Assembly: GCF_900094555.1 (NCBI RefSeq)
Contig: NZ_FMAC01000004.1
Location: 496,001 to 560,000, forward strand
Direction: 5' to 3'
DNA: 64,000 nt
Origin: Martinezella hainanensis
GTDB taxonomy: Bacteria > Pseudomonadota > Alphaproteobacteria > Rhizobiales > Rhizobiaceae
The notes under the pieces are model-generated. The model saw only the letters and a list, made by a program, of their open reading frames with translations, made no database searches and had not been told where the DNA came from. The first letter of the stretch is position 1. Each line of letters opens with the position of its first letter. Below are positions 20,669 to 28,632 of the stretch, one piece after another. The position numbers were made by a program, and so were the translations under genes.

Positions 20669-21802
20669 ATGCAGCTACGCTCGATGTTTGCCCGCAATTA
20701 TCGCTCCCTGCGCTCGATCCGAATGGATCTCTCCGATGTCAATCTGTTCATCGGCGAGAATGGTGTCGGCAAGTCCAACCTCTATCGCTCGTTGCAGCTC
20801 GTGCAGGCTGCGGTTCGGGGCAGGCTGGCGCATGAAATCTCCAGCGAGGGCGGTATGTTCTCGGCCATGTGGTCGGGCAAGCGGCGCTCGCATGAGTCGC
20901 CCCGGATCCGCTTCGATGTCGAGCTGCTCGACATGGAGCGGGCAGCGACCTTCCGCTACTGGATCGAGGCCGGCATGCGGCCGCCAGGCGCCGCCGGTTT
21001 CGCGCTCGAGCCCGAAATCAAGGCCGAGGAGCTTTCGTTCGAAGGTGGACGTCGGCCGGTGACGATGATGAAGCGCGAAGGGGCGGGCATTTCGGTTCGC
21101 GGCGAGACCGGCCGCATGGAGGCCTATCGCGAGCAGGCCTTGCCTTCGGAAACCGCGGTCGCGCTGCTTGGCGATGCCGGACATTATCCGGAAATCGGCA
21201 CCTTCCGCCGCGCAGTCGATGCCTGGCGCTTCTTTCACGGTTTTCGCACCGATCGCGGTTCGCCTCTGCGCGCGCCGTGCCTGGCGGTGACATCGCCGAT
21301 GCTGGATGAGGATGGCGCCAATATTGCCGCCGTTTTCGCCACGCTCACGCATATTCGCGGAGACACGGTCGAGCTCGACCGGGTGATTGCCGCTGCCCTC
21401 GGCGGGGCGCGGCTCGTCGTGCCTGCGCCGGAGGAAACGGCGGATTTCGGGCTGATGTTGCCGGAATTTCCCAACCGCGTCTTCCAGCCGCGCGAACTAT
21501 CGGACGGCCAGATCCGCTTCCTTGGCCTTGCCGCCGCCCTGATGTCCTACCGCCTGCCGCCGCTGATCGCGCTCAACGAGCCGGAGGCGAGCCTGCATCC
21601 CGACATGCTGACGCCGCTTGCCGATATGATCGCGCAAGCCGCGAAAAACAGCCAGATCTGGATCGTCACCCATTCCGAAGTTCTGGCGCAGGCGGTGCGC
21701 GAGCGCTGCGGAGCAAGACCGCGCCGAGTCATCCGCGAAGACGGTTCCACCTGGATCGACGGCATGCGGCTGACCGGCGTGATTGACGATGACGACGAGT
21801 AG
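20669..21802 (+). CDS. AAA-type ATPase of the RecF/SMC-like class
   Basis: A 377-residue protein with Walker A GENGVGKS (residues 29-36) close to the N-terminus, an ABC-like signature LSDGQIRFLGLAAAL, and Walker B LIALNEPEASLHPDML followed by an H-loop-like WIVTHSEVL. This is the arrangement of AAA_21-type predicted ATPases related to RecF and OLD proteins, but without a TOPRIM nuclease domain. It starts 26 bases after the acyltransferase gene. No partner nuclease or toxin gene adjoins it, so a defence role is not supported. Confidence 0.85.
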   Translation: MQLRSMFARNYRSLRSIRMDLSDVNLFIGENGVGKSNLYRSLQLVQAAVRGRLAHEISSEGGMFSAMWSGKRRSHESPRIRFDVELLDMERAATFRYWIEAGMRPPGAAGFALEPEIKAEELSFEGGRRPVTMMKREGAGISVRGETGRMEAYREQALPSETAVALLGDAGHYPEIGTFRRAVDAWRFFHGFRTDRGSPLRAPCLAVTSPMLDEDGANIAAVFATLTHIRGDTVELDRVIAAALGGARLVVPAPEETADFGLMLPEFPNRVFQPRELSDGQIRFLGLAAALMSYRLPPLIALNEPEASLHPDMLTPLADMIAQAAKNSQIWIVTHSEVLAQAVRERCGARPRRVIREDGSTWIDGMRLTGVIDDDDE

Positions 21803-21863
21803 CAGCCGTCAGGGGCGCCCTCATTTTTTACGACATGGAAGCATCCCAAAAGGAATTTTTGAA

Positions 21864-22562
21864 ATGACCTCTTTGAACAGAGCCGCTTTGTTGACCGACC
21901 TAGCTACGATAATCGCAAGCCTCGACCTGGCGCGGCCGATCCGTGTTGCGATCGACGGCCGCACAGCGTCAGGCAAGACCACGCTGGCGAACGAACTGGC
22001 CGAGTGCCTCAAGACCAGCGGACGAGATATCATCCGCACCTCGATCGATGGATTCCACCGGCCGAAGGTGGAGCGCTATGCGCGCGGCCGGCACTCCGCC
22101 GAGGGCTATTACCACGATGCACGCGATCTTCCGGCGATCAATACACTGCTGCTCAAGCCCCTGGGGCCGGGTGGCGATCAATGGTATCGCACTGCCTCCT
22201 TCGACCTGCACAATGACGTGCCGATCCACCAGGATCCGCAATTTGCGCCAGCCGACGCGATCCTCATCGTCGACGGCACCTTTCTGCAGCGGCCGGAATT
22301 GCGGGATGGCTGGGACCTCGCCATCTTCGTCGAAGCCTCGGAGCAGGTATCCGAGCAGCGCGGCATTGCGCGCGACACCGCGCTTCTGGGCGGAACGGAG
22401 ACGACCCGCCAGCTCTACGCCGATCGATACCGACCGGCCTTTGCGCTTTATGAAAGCCTGGCTGCGCCTGCTCTTGTCGCCGATGCGATTATTGACAATG
22501 ACGATTTCGATCGGCCGAAGCTTCGGATTCGCGAGGGTGGGAGGTTGTCTGGGGTGTTGTGA
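21864..22562 (+). CDS. Uridine-kinase-like P-loop protein
   Basis: Start at 21864 is supported by an AAAGGAA site 10 bases upstream, giving 232 residues. The P-loop GRTASGKTT (residues 32-40) and SIDGFHRPK, followed by GYYHDARD, match the nucleoside kinase/phosphoribulokinase family. IVDGTFLQRPEL supplies the DG-containing acidic block. It probably phosphorylates a nucleoside or related small molecule; the exact substrate is uncertain. The upstream ATPase gene ends 61 bases before. Confidence 0.85.
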   Translation: MTSLNRAALLTDLATIIASLDLARPIRVAIDGRTASGKTTLANELAECLKTSGRDIIRTSIDGFHRPKVERYARGRHSAEGYYHDARDLPAINTLLLKPLGPGGDQWYRTASFDLHNDVPIHQDPQFAPADAILIVDGTFLQRPELRDGWDLAIFVEASEQVSEQRGIARDTALLGGTETTRQLYADRYRPAFALYESLAAPALVADAIIDNDDFDRPKLRIREGGRLSGVL

Positions 22563-22652
22563 AGGCTTTGATGTTCAGGGAGCGGGTGGCAGTCGCTCGC
22601 GGCAATGTTGCGCCATCGGTGGCCATTGAGCTGCTGAGCTTTCGTGTTCGCC

Positions 22653-23072
22653 TTAACGTACTACGCGATATGCCATTCCTAGAGACCTTGGGGCGGTCTC
22701 AACGAAGCCAAATTTCTCATAGAGCTTGTTTGCGGGAACATCCGCTATGAGGCTGACATATGCAGAAGGGGGCAGCTCTTGTGAGACATATGTCATGATC
22801 GCTTCCATGATCGCTCTCCCGAGTCCACGTCCCTGGTGCTCGGGATGAACAGCGATATCCACGACCTGGAAAAAGCAGCCACCGTCACCGATCAATCGAC
22901 CCATTCCGATTGCTAAGCTTTCGTATGTAATCACCACGGAATAGATCGTTCCATTCAGACCCACGCGCGCAGCACCTTCAGAAAACGCACTCAAGCCAGC
23001 AACCGCACGAAGATGCAAATATTCTTCAACTGTTGGAGATCGAGATACGGTGCAGTATTCAGGTTGCTTCAT
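22653..23072 (-). CDS. GNAT-family N-acetyltransferase
   Basis: From the ATG at 23072 (MKQPEYCTVS) a 139-residue GNAT acetyltransferase; an upstream start at 23153 would add 27 residues outside the fold. The acetyl-CoA-binding motif is VVDIAVHPEHQGRGLGRAIME (Q/RxxGxG/A as QGRGLG), with the C-terminal NKLYEKFGFVE strand-helix typical of the family. The substrate is unknown. The gene is visibly more A/T-rich than its neighbours, hinting at transfer. It is divergent from the small ORF at 23153. Confidence 0.88.
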   Translation of the reverse strand: MKQPEYCTVSRSPTVEEYLHLRAVAGLSAFSEGAARVGLNGTIYSVVITYESLAIGMGRLIGDGGCFFQVVDIAVHPEHQGRGLGRAIMEAIMTYVSQELPPSAYVSLIADVPANKLYEKFGFVETAPRSLGMAYRVVR

Positions 23073-23152
23073 CTGGATATTTCTCTTTTGGTTGGATCGA
23101 GCTGCCTCGGCCAACAGGACAGCTTCAAACTGTTGAGGCATTGGGTAATTCA

Positions 23153-23500
23153 ATGGAACGCACGGATTGGCTAGATAAGAATGAAATTGATCCCAATTGG
23201 GATCAAGCTTTTGCCGATGAAATCCTTGGAACTTTGGTTCTACTCGGAATTACCTACCGTCAACCCGACGGAACGGTAACGAAAGAAGAGCAATTTCATG
23301 GCTACATCAAATCCGTGGATCAACGTTGGGGAATAACAATCAGGATCGAAGGCGACGAAATCCAAGAGGAGATAAATCTTCCGCCCATGCTCGAGGTCTT
23401 CGAGAGGGCGGATCCGGGCATCTATACGGATGGCGCTGGGAATGCCGTACACGATCCTGATTTCGTCGCCTACTGGACTGTCACCTCCGGAACAAGTTGA
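23153..23500 (+). CDS. Small hypothetical protein
   Basis: A 115-residue acidic protein (MERTDWLDKNEIDPNWDQAF...) with no signal peptide or membrane segment and no motif I recognise. The start at 23153 is chosen because upstream in-frame sequence overlaps the divergent GNAT gene. Base composition is lower in G+C than the surroundings, similar to the GNAT gene, so the two may have arrived together. It ends just before the first of two direct repeats. Confidence 0.55.
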   Translation: MERTDWLDKNEIDPNWDQAFADEILGTLVLLGITYRQPDGTVTKEEQFHGYIKSVDQRWGITIRIEGDEIQEEINLPPMLEVFERADPGIYTDGAGNAVHDPDFVAYWTVTSGTS

Positions 23501-23527
23501 CCCACAGCCGATCGTCTGTTTTTGGGT

Positions 23528-23630
23528 CGATATTGGTAATTGGTGGCGTTGCTGCATAACGCCGGATATTCATTACAGCTGCAGGTCGTCCGCATTTTGC
23601 GAGCAATCGCACGGCACTCCCGGGTTTCCT
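23528..23630 (+). repeat. Direct repeat, left copy
   Basis: About 100 bases that align with 25520-25615. Shared blocks include the CGAT.TTGGTAA start, GGATATTCA, the core GTCCGCATTTTGC.AGCAATC and the end CCCGGGTTTCCT. The left copy has about 7 extra bases near its start. The reverse strand encodes a short peptide-like string (LLAKCGRPA..NI.RYAAT.P), which looks like a by-product of the repeat and not a gene. Confidence 0.75.
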
Positions 23631-23752
23631 TGTGAGCCCGGAGCATCGGTTCCCGCCGATCACGCGGAAATCCGAACAGCCTCCGGTTTCCACTCGATGC
23701 GAAATCGAATAACCTCGCCCTTGATTACAAATGGTCACAGAGAGCATTGGGG

Positions 23753-24028
23753 ATGTCCATGCAGCCGATTTACCATGGGCTCACGAGGGTGGTTGCCCTA
23801 GGCGTTCTGATTACCTTTCCCGCCGTTTTCTTTGTCTCCTGCTCGACGTTCGGCGGAACTGGCGGTCAATCCCGTTCCGTGATCGCGAGCAAGTCAACAG
23901 CCTCTGCGAAAGACAAGGCGGCCGAGCGTCGGCGATGGGAAGACAGAGTCCAACGGGATAATCAGCTGGATCCAAGCGGGTCGGCGCCGGGCTCCTATGG
24001 CTCCTTCGGTCCTCGTTTCACCTGGTGA
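23753..24028 (+). CDS. Putative small lipoprotein
   Basis: From the ATG at 23753 (MSMQPIYHGL) a 91-residue protein. The hydrophobic stretch VVALGVLITFPAVFFVSC ends in a cysteine that resembles a relaxed lipobox (FVSC), followed by a polar, Ser/Lys/Arg-rich tail containing AERRRWEDRV and a Gly/Ser/Pro-rich end. No domain is recognisable. It lies inside the segment between the two direct repeats. A TTG at 23747 is an alternative start. Confidence 0.5.
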   Translation: MSMQPIYHGLTRVVALGVLITFPAVFFVSCSTFGGTGGQSRSVIASKSTASAKDKAAERRRWEDRVQRDNQLDPSGSAPGSYGSFGPRFTW

Positions 24029-24084
24029 GCGAGAGATTTTCAAACGGCTCAGTTCATGTCCGAACCCGGTTGAACGGATTTCGT

Positions 24085-24195
24085 TCAACAGTAAGTGGAG
24101 ACTGGTGTCGCAGCGGGTACTTCGATGCCGTTTCGGGTGGAGGTTACGGCCAGAGCCCGGCCGATCTTGTCGATGCCGATGATTGCGCGGCTCAT
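24085..24195 (-). pseudogene. 5' remnant of an NADPH-dependent F420-reductase-like gene
   Basis: The ATG at 24195 is preceded by a very good ribosome site (GAAGGAG, 6 bases upstream). It opens a frame reading MSRAIIGIDKIGRALA...TRNGIEV, which strongly resembles the N-terminal Rossmann motif of F420-dependent NADP-reductase-like proteins (AIIG.G.IG.ALA...A..GIEV). The frame stops after 36 codons, and the second glycine of the cofactor motif is replaced by Asp. No further homologous frame follows. It lies immediately downstream of the SDR on the same strand, so it was probably the second gene of that operon before deletion. Confidence 0.6.
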
Positions 24196-24268
24196 AGGGT
24201 CTCCTTCGGTTTATCACGCCTCAAGGCGCTCCAAATAATCAAATGGAGCGCCCGACCGGCGTAGCGTT

Positions 24269-25003
24269 TCAGAGTTGCGCAAGGCCACCGTCGACGGCGA
24301 CTTCGCTGGCGGTCATGAAACTGCTGTCCTGAGACGCGAGGAAGGCAGCCACCGCCCCGATCTCCGAGGGATCGGCCATGCGCTGGAGCGGGGTCATCGA
24401 GGCGAAGACCTTCTGGCCTTCCTCGCCGAGCGCCTCCTTCGCGAGTTCTGTCGCCGTCGCCCCGGGCGACAGCACGTTGACCCGGATGCCGGTGCCCTTG
24501 AGATCCTCCGCCCAGGTGCGCGCGAGGTTGCGCACTGCGGCCTTGCTGGCGCTGTAGGCGCTCATTGCCGGCGCGCCCGTCGTGCCGGCGCTCGATCCGG
24601 TGAGGATGATCGAGCCGCCCTGACCCATCAACGGCAACGCCTTCTGGATCGTGAAGATCGTACCCTTCACATTGGTGTCGAAGGTTTCGTCAATGTGCTC
24701 GGCGGTGATCTCGCCGAGCGGAAGCTGGCTTCCGGCACCGGCATTGGCAAAGACGACGTCGAGGGTTCCGCGCTCGGCCTTCACCGCCGCGTAGAGGCGG
24801 TCGAGATCGCCGAGATCGGAGACCGAGCCCTTCACCGCGCGGGCATTCGGCCCGAGGTCGGCCAGAGCCACATCGAGCGCCTCCTGCCGGCGGCCGAAGA
24901 TGAAGACGAAGGCGCCTTCCTCGATGAAGCGCTTTGCCGCTGCGCGACCAATGCCGGTAGCGCCGCCGGTGATCACGGCGGTCTTTCCATTCAGTCTAGT
25001 CAT
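24269..25003 (-). CDS. SDR-family oxidoreductase
   Basis: A classical SDR of 244 residues starting MTRLNGKTAVITGG. The start at 25003 is chosen because AGAGG lies 9 bases upstream; an earlier in-frame ATG at 25012 would abut that site. Motifs are TGGATGIGRAAA for cofactor binding, NAGAG, catalytic S in ILTGSSAG and YSASK. The end VAVDGGLAQL is typical. It is transcribed divergently from an HxlR regulator, a common arrangement in which the regulator controls the oxidoreductase. The substrate is not predictable. Confidence 0.93.
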   Translation of the reverse strand: MTRLNGKTAVITGGATGIGRAAAKRFIEEGAFVFIFGRRQEALDVALADLGPNARAVKGSVSDLGDLDRLYAAVKAERGTLDVVFANAGAGSQLPLGEITAEHIDETFDTNVKGTIFTIQKALPLMGQGGSIILTGSSAGTTGAPAMSAYSASKAAVRNLARTWAEDLKGTGIRVNVLSPGATATELAKEALGEEGQKVFASMTPLQRMADPSEIGAVAAFLASQDSSFMTASEVAVDGGLAQL

Positions 25004-25043
25004 GCTGTGCATCCTCTGTTGAAGTTGCACAGAAGCTAAGAAA

Positions 25044-25080
25044 GTGCTTACCTGAGGACAAGTATGCACCTTTTGGTAAG
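25044..25080. promoter_or_regulatory. Overlapping inverted repeats, candidate HxlR operator
   Basis: In the divergent gap, GTGCTTAC (25044-25051) faces GTATGCAC (25062-25069) with one mismatch and a 10-base spacer. CTTACC (25047-25052) also faces GGTAAG (25075-25080) perfectly. The elements lie upstream of the SDR on the reverse strand, next to a plausible TTGTCC-17-TAGCTT promoter, and upstream of the regulator's start at 25091. Confidence 0.55.
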
Positions 25081-25090
25081 TATGGAAAAA

Positions 25091-25492
25091 ATGACTGAAC
25101 CTTCCGATCACTGCGGTATAGGATACTCCCACGGACTGGCCGTCACGCTGCGCATCATCGCCGGCAAGTGGAAGCCGCTGATCCTGTACTTCCTGCTCGA
25201 CGGCCCGAAGCGCTACGGCGAGCTCAAGCGCACGATAAAGGGCGTTAGCGACAAGGTGCTGATCCAGCAATTGAAGGAGTTGGAGGTCGATCGCGTTCTG
25301 GCGCGGACCGATTACAAGGAGGTGCCGCCGCGTGTGGACTACGCGCTCACTCCTCTTGGCCGCAGCCTGGCCGTCGCGATCGTCCCGCTTTGCACCTGGG
25401 GGACCCAGAATATGGCGGAAATGGAAAACATCTTTGCCGAGCGTGACGCTTTGTCCTCGGACGTTCCGAAGCCGGAACAACCATCGCCGTGA
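25091..25492 (+). CDS. HxlR-family transcriptional regulator
   Basis: A winged-helix regulator of the HxlR family. From the ATG at 25091 it has 133 residues (MTEPSDHCGIGYSHG). Starts at 25064 or 25082 are possible, but 25064 lies inside the putative operator. Family signatures are IAGKWKPLILYFLLDGPKRYGELKR, the recognition-helix region VSDKVLIQQLKELE, and VPPRVDYALTPLGRSL followed by WG. A cysteine near the N-terminus (C8) is where redox- or aldehyde-sensing HxlR proteins often have one. It probably controls the divergent SDR. Confidence 0.9.
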   Translation: MTEPSDHCGIGYSHGLAVTLRIIAGKWKPLILYFLLDGPKRYGELKRTIKGVSDKVLIQQLKELEVDRVLARTDYKEVPPRVDYALTPLGRSLAVAIVPLCTWGTQNMAEMENIFAERDALSSDVPKPEQPSP

Positions 25493-25519
25493 TTGCAAAC
25501 GAGACTGTCCGCTTTGGAC

Positions 25520-25615
25520 CGATGTTGGTAAGGTTGCTGCGTAACGCAGGATATTCACCTCGGCTGCGGGCCGTCCGCATTTTGCAAGCAATCAGGCGCT
25601 GCTCCCGGGTTTCCT
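25520..25615 (+). repeat. Direct repeat, right copy
   Basis: Same orientation as the copy at 23528-23630, about 2 kb apart; shared core GTCCGCATTTTGC and end CCCGGGTTTCCT. It lies between the HxlR gene and priA. The two copies bracket the lipoprotein, remnant, SDR and HxlR genes. Confidence 0.75.
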
Positions 25616-25646
25616 TTTGCATCCGTCCGGGGCATGGTCTGGCGCA

Positions 25647-27878
25647 ATGAGCAAAGATTCTTCCGATCTGTTCGGTGTGCTTTTCGAGGCGGCGCCCGCA
25701 AAGCCTGTGATGAGCCGTACGGTTCCCGTTCTCGTGCCGATGCCGGCGCCGAGGGCCTATTCCTATGCCGTGCCGGAGGGCATGGCGGTGGAGCCGGGCT
25801 CCGTCGTGCAGGTGCCGCTCGGGCCAAGACAGGTCATCGGCGTCGTCTGGGATGGCGAGGACGATGGTGGTGTCGATCCGAAGAAGCTTCGGCCGATCAG
25901 CCATGTGTTCGATTGCCCGCCGCTCGGCAGGCATATGCGCGATTTCGTCGATTGGGTTGCCACTTATACGCTGTCGCCGCCAGGGCTTGTGGCGCGCATG
26001 GCCCTGCGCGCGCCTGCCGCCTTCGATCCCGAACCGATGGTAGAAGGCCTGCGCTTCATCGGCGGCCAGCCGGAACGTCTGACACCGGCTCGCGCCAAGG
26101 TGATGGAGATTGCCGCCGACGGATTGGCCTGGACGCGGCTCGGCCTTGCGCATGCGGCGGGTGTCTCCACCAGCGTCGTCGACGGGCTGATCTCGCAGGG
26201 CATTTTCGAAACTATCTTCCTGCCGCCGCCCCCTGTGGTCGCCAAGCCCGATCCGGAGTTCACCGCGTCGCGGCTGCAGGGGCCGCAGAAGGATGCGGCC
26301 GACGAGATCCTGGCCGATGTGCGCAAGGGCGAATTCGCGGTTTCGCTGATCGATGGCGTCACCGGCTCCGGCAAGACGGAGGTCTATTTCGAGGCCATCG
26401 CGGAAACGTTGAGGCGCGGCAAGCAGGTGCTGATCCTTTTGCCGGAGATCGCGCTGACGGCGAGCTTTCTCGAACGCTTTCAGGATCGCTTCGGCGCCAA
26501 GCCGGCCGAATGGCATTCCGATCTCGCTCCGAAAATGCGCGAAAAGGTCTGGCGTCAGGCCGTCACCGGTGAGGTGCGGGTCGTGGCCGGGGCTCGCTCG
26601 GCGCTCTTCCTGCCTTTCGAGGATCTCGGGCTCATCATCGTCGATGAAGAGCATGATCCTGCCTACAAGCAGGAGGATCGCGTCTATTACAATGCGCGTG
26701 ACATGGCCGTGGTGCGCGGCCGCATCGGTGATTTTCCCGTCGTGCTGGTGTCGGCCACGCCTTCGGTGGAAAGCCAGGTCAACGGCCAGAGCGGACGCTA
26801 CACGACAATCCACCTGCCGACGCGCTATGGCGATGCGGCGCTTCCGGATCTGCATCTGATCGACATGCGCCGGCATGCGCCGGAGCGCGGCGGCTTTCTT
26901 TCGCCAGTCATGATCCGCGCGATCGGCAAGACGGTTGCCAAGGGCGAGCAGGCGCTCATGTTCCTCAACAGGCGCGGTTATGCGCCGCTGACGCTCTGCC
27001 GTGTTTGCGGCCATCGCTTCCAGTGCCCGCAATGTTCGAGCTGGCTGGTGGAGCACCGCTTCCGCAACCAGATCCAGTGCCATCAATGCGGCTATGCCGA
27101 GCGCACGCCGGAGGCGTGCCCCGAATGCGGCACGCTCGACCACCTCGTTGCCTGCGGCCCCGGCGTCGAGCGCATCGCCGAAGAGGTGGAACGGCATTTC
27201 CCCGACGCGCGGACGATCGTGCTCTCCTCCGACATCATGGGCGGCGTCAAGCGGCTGAGACTGGAGCTCGATGCAATCGCCAAGGGCGAGGCCGACATCG
27301 TCATCGGTACGCAGCTCGTCGCCAAGGGACATAATTTTCCGCTGATGACGCTGGTCGGCATCGTCGATGCCGATCTCGGCCTGGCGAATGGCGATCCGCG
27401 CGCCGCCGAGCGCACGTTCCAGCTCCTGTCGCAGGTGACGGGACGCGCCGGTCGAACCGGTCTGAAGAGCCACGGATTGCTGCAGACCTATCAGCCGCAG
27501 CATCCCGTCATGCAGGCGATCGTGTCCGGCGATGCCAGCGCCTTTTACGAGCGCGAGATTTCGGAGCGGGAGAGGGCCATCTTGCCGCCCTTCGGCCGGC
27601 TCGCCTCGATCATCGTCTCCGCCGATACCAGGCAGGATGCCGAGACCCATGCGCGCGGCATGCGCAATGCGGCGCCGCAGGTGACAGGCATTTCGGTGTT
27701 AGGCCCGGCCGAAGCGCCGATCGCGCTGGTGCGCGGCCGCCACCGTTTCCGCCTGCTCGTGCATGGCCGGCGCAATTCCGACATGCAGGGTTTCCTGCGG
27801 GCCATGCTGGCACAATCGCCGAAGGAGCGCGGCTCCGTGCAGGTGCAGCTTGATATCGATCCGCAAAGCTTTCTGTGA
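25647..27878 (+). CDS. priA: Primosomal protein N' (replication restart helicase PriA)
   Basis: PriA reloads the replicative helicase at stalled forks. The start at 25647 (MSKDSSDLFG) gives 743 residues; an upstream frame from 25617 runs into the repeat. It has an N-terminal 3'-DNA-binding domain, Walker A GVTGSGKTE (residues 237-245), the DEEHD Walker B box (IIVDEEHDPAYK), a zinc-binding region with paired cysteines (CRVCGHRFQCPQC, CHQCGY, CPECG) and helicase motifs around GTQLVAKGHNFP and QVTGRAGR. Confidence 0.96.
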   Translation: MSKDSSDLFGVLFEAAPAKPVMSRTVPVLVPMPAPRAYSYAVPEGMAVEPGSVVQVPLGPRQVIGVVWDGEDDGGVDPKKLRPISHVFDCPPLGRHMRDFVDWVATYTLSPPGLVARMALRAPAAFDPEPMVEGLRFIGGQPERLTPARAKVMEIAADGLAWTRLGLAHAAGVSTSVVDGLISQGIFETIFLPPPPVVAKPDPEFTASRLQGPQKDAADEILADVRKGEFAVSLIDGVTGSGKTEVYFEAIAETLRRGKQVLILLPEIALTASFLERFQDRFGAKPAEWHSDLAPKMREKVWRQAVTGEVRVVAGARSALFLPFEDLGLIIVDEEHDPAYKQEDRVYYNARDMAVVRGRIGDFPVVLVSATPSVESQVNGQSGRYTTIHLPTRYGDAALPDLHLIDMRRHAPERGGFLSPVMIRAIGKTVAKGEQALMFLNRRGYAPLTLCRVCGHRFQCPQCSSWLVEHRFRNQIQCHQCGYAERTPEACPECGTLDHLVACGPGVERIAEEVERHFPDARTIVLSSDIMGGVKRLRLELDAIAKGEADIVIGTQLVAKGHNFPLMTLVGIVDADLGLANGDPRAAERTFQLLSQVTGRAGRTGLKSHGLLQTYQPQHPVMQAIVSGDASAFYEREISERERAILPPFGRLASIIVSADTRQDAETHARGMRNAAPQVTGISVLGPAEAPIALVRGRHRFRLLVHGRRNSDMQGFLRAMLAQSPKERGSVQVQLDIDPQSFL

Positions 27879-27986
27879 TTGACGCGACGGATATCCTGGC
27901 TGCGCCTTTCCCTATTTGACCGGATCATGCCATAAGTCGGCCGTCTCACTTAGGTGATTTGTACGCGGCTGATTTGGGGGCGACCA

Positions 27987-28370
27987 ATGGAGCTTTATTT
28001 TCCGACAGAATTCGGTGAGCGGCTTGCCTATTGTTCGGCCGCCGTTACGGCGCTGATTGGTCTCTTCCTGATGTTCGCGCCGGGCTACGCCTACCGCTTC
28101 CTCAAGCTGCAGGTGAAGGAAGGGCGGTCGGAAGCCTATGCCGAAGCGCGTTCGGCCGGCGGCTTCATGGTCGGCTTTGGATTGATGGCGATCCTGCTCG
28201 CGCAGCCGATGATCTATCTCGCGCTTGGCGCGTCCTTCGGTGTCGCGGCGTTCGGTCGCATCCTCTCGCTGATGTCCGATCGGGGCAGCATATTTTTGAG
28301 CCTTCTTCTTCTGGTTGTGCAGGCTGCGCTGGCTGCGCTACCTTTTCTCTACGGTCTCGGCTATATTTGA
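27987..28370 (+). CDS. Small integral membrane protein (DUF4345-like)
   Basis: A 127-residue protein from the ATG at 27987 (MELYFPTEFGERLAY) preceded by TTTGGGGGCGACCA. It has four hydrophobic segments (AVTALIGLFLMFAPGYA, FMVGFGLMAILLAQPMIYLAL, FGVAAFGRILSLM, LSLLLLVVQAALAALPFLY). The length and topology suggest a DUF4345-like inner-membrane protein, a tentative call. A small membrane gene between priA and atpH is, as I recall, conserved among related rhizobia. Function is unknown. Confidence 0.75.
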   Translation: MELYFPTEFGERLAYCSAAVTALIGLFLMFAPGYAYRFLKLQVKEGRSEAYAEARSAGGFMVGFGLMAILLAQPMIYLALGASFGVAAFGRILSLMSDRGSIFLSLLLLVVQAALAALPFLYGLGYI

Positions 28371-28455
28371 GCCGAAAAGCGCTCCAGTGCAGCCAAATTC
28401 GCCTGCGCTATCCCCATGGTTTTTGAATTTTGACATCATAAATTCGCCCGAATGG

Positions 28456-28472
28456 CGTATTCGTCGAATACG
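28456..28472. promoter_or_regulatory. Perfect palindrome upstream of the atp operon
   Basis: CGTATTCG-T-CGAATACG, 8-base arms with a one-base centre, about 160 bases before the atpH start. A TTGACA hexamer is at 28430-28435, but no convincing -10 lies at the right distance. It is a candidate operator in the only sizeable gap (28371-28632) before atpHAGDC. Confidence 0.4.
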
Positions 28473-28632
28473 CGTGTTGCGAGTCTCAATATCCTATGTT
28501 AGACGAACCCCGAATTTCGGATGAGGCAGGAGCGCACTCCTGCTGATTTCTGGGGGAAATCAAAACGAATTCAAGGACATATCGCTTCCGTCACCCGGAA
28601 GTTTGGTTCTTGGGTTGAAATCAGGGAATTTT

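Noticed and set aside
20669..21802. OLD-family or Gabija-like defence ATPase
   Set aside because: There is no TOPRIM domain and no UvrD-like or other effector gene alongside. The neighbours are metabolic.
23481..23747. Reverse-strand ORF containing LLAKCGRPAAVMNIRRYAAT
   Set aside because: The same peptide-like string is encoded by the second direct repeat. It is a by-product of the repeat sequence, not a gene.
24025..24264. 79-codon forward ORF after the lipoprotein gene
   Set aside because: It is antisense to the better supported reductase remnant and has no recognisable features.
25012..25591. Long N-terminal extension of the SDR gene running through the HxlR gene and the right repeat
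   Set aside because: The SDR fold begins at 25003 with its own ribosome site. The extension is the antisense of the HxlR coding region.
28477..28500. TTGCGA and TATGTT as an atp promoter
   Set aside because: The spacing is only about 12 bases, too short for a sigma-70-type promoter, so no promoter was annotated.
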